The translations under genes were made by a program, and so were the position numbers. Below are positions 4,889 through 5,085 of a stretch of 5,085 bases of DNA, piece by piece. Position 1 is the stretch's first letter. Every line of letters begins with the position of its first letter. The stretch is taken from positions 1 to 5,085 of the forward strand of contig JAUWXH010000196.1 in NCBI GenBank assembly GCA_030616465.1. Direction: 5' to 3'. This DNA comes from Planctomycetota bacterium. Its GTDB lineage: Bacteria > Planctomycetota > Phycisphaerae > UBA1845 > Fen-1342. The notes beneath the pieces were generated by a model. That model was not told the DNA's origin. It saw only the letters and a list, made by a program, of their open reading frames with translations, and made no database searches.

Positions 4889-5085
4889 ATGACGAACCGC
4901 ATTCGACAGATCGCCGATCTCGGACAAGCCCTCTGGCTCGACTTCATCAGCCGCGAGTTGCTCCGCTCCGGCAAGCTGCGGGCGTTGATCGACGAGGGCG
5001 TCAGCGGCGTGACCTCCAACCCGACCATCCTCCAGAAGTCGGTCGCGGCCGGCAGCGAGTACGACGAGCAGATTCGCTCGCTCGC
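4889..5085 (+). CDS. tal: Transaldolase, N-terminal part, cut by window edge
   Basis: Transfers a dihydroxyacetone unit between sugar phosphates in the non-oxidative pentose phosphate pathway, via a Schiff base on a lysine that lies beyond this window. The visible 65 codons contain IADLGQALWLDFISRELLRSG (8-28), whose Asp18 matches the conserved acid of the first barrel strand, and GVSGVTSNPTIL (37-48), the strongest transaldolase signature here. The Q-LWLDFISRELL form resembles the actinobacterial/cyanobacterial type rather than E. coli TalB. Some members of this type are fused to glucose-6-phosphate isomerase, which cannot be judged from the fragment. The ATG at 4889 is preceded by AGGA at 4875-4878, 10 nt away, a slightly long but workable spacing. 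Confidence 0.92.
   Translation, partial: MTNRIRQIADLGQALWLDFISRELLRSGKLRALIDEGVSGVTSNPTILQKSVAAGSEYDEQIRSL

Noticed and set aside
4677..4927. Short minus-strand open frames of 70-74 codons across the hydratase-transaldolase gap
   Set aside because: They pass through the 102-bp palindrome and overlap the transaldolase start. There is no family similarity.
1..5085. tRNA, rRNA, riboswitch (including cobalamin type), prophage or defence genes
   Set aside because: I looked on both strands and saw no supporting sequence. The leader of the B12-dependent operon, about 35 nt from its likely promoter, is too short for a cobalamin riboswitch.

Overview
The window is G+C-rich bacterial DNA with dense, tightly packed genes. 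The sequence does not fix the lineage. A split, archaeal-type methylmalonyl-CoA mutase beside MeaB, together with gaps full of short palindromic repeats and a TCAGTTA-type heptamer array, is what I would expect of a Planctomycetota-like or other environmental bacterium. That placement is a low-confidence inference.

Left two thirds (1-3615, all minus strand, read right to left) is a methylmalonyl-CoA operon. It runs: cobalamin-binding small subunit of the mutase (3615-3208), MeaB/ArgK-type G-protein chaperone (3125-2169), catalytic large subunit (2134-461), and methylmalonyl-CoA epimerase (350-1, cut by the window edge). Together these convert (S)-methylmalonyl-CoA, made by carboxylating propionyl-CoA, through the (R)-epimer to succinyl-CoA for the TCA cycle, and MeaB loads and protects the B12 cofactor. 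A propionyl-CoA carboxylase is not in view.

Right third (plus strand) starts with a 322-bp divergent intergenic region. It holds a candidate extended -10 promoter for the minus-strand operon, a TATAAT box facing the other way, and an imperfect palindromic element. Next come an enoyl-CoA hydratase/isomerase-family gene (3938-4687), a 201-bp gap filled mainly by a roughly 100-bp nested palindrome, and the first 65 codons of a transaldolase (4889-5085, cut by the edge). The hydratase could feed acyl-CoA or branched-chain amino acid catabolism upstream of the propionyl-CoA route. The transaldolase belongs to the pentose phosphate pathway and has no evident link to the rest.

The genes are ordinary central metabolism, and I see no defence, secretion or novel enzymatic system. 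The less ordinary content is in the gaps. All four gaps longer than 80 bp carry a palindromic repeat, of three different sequence families. One 26-30 bp family occurs three times within the mutase operon and in both places begins 5-6 nt after a stop codon.
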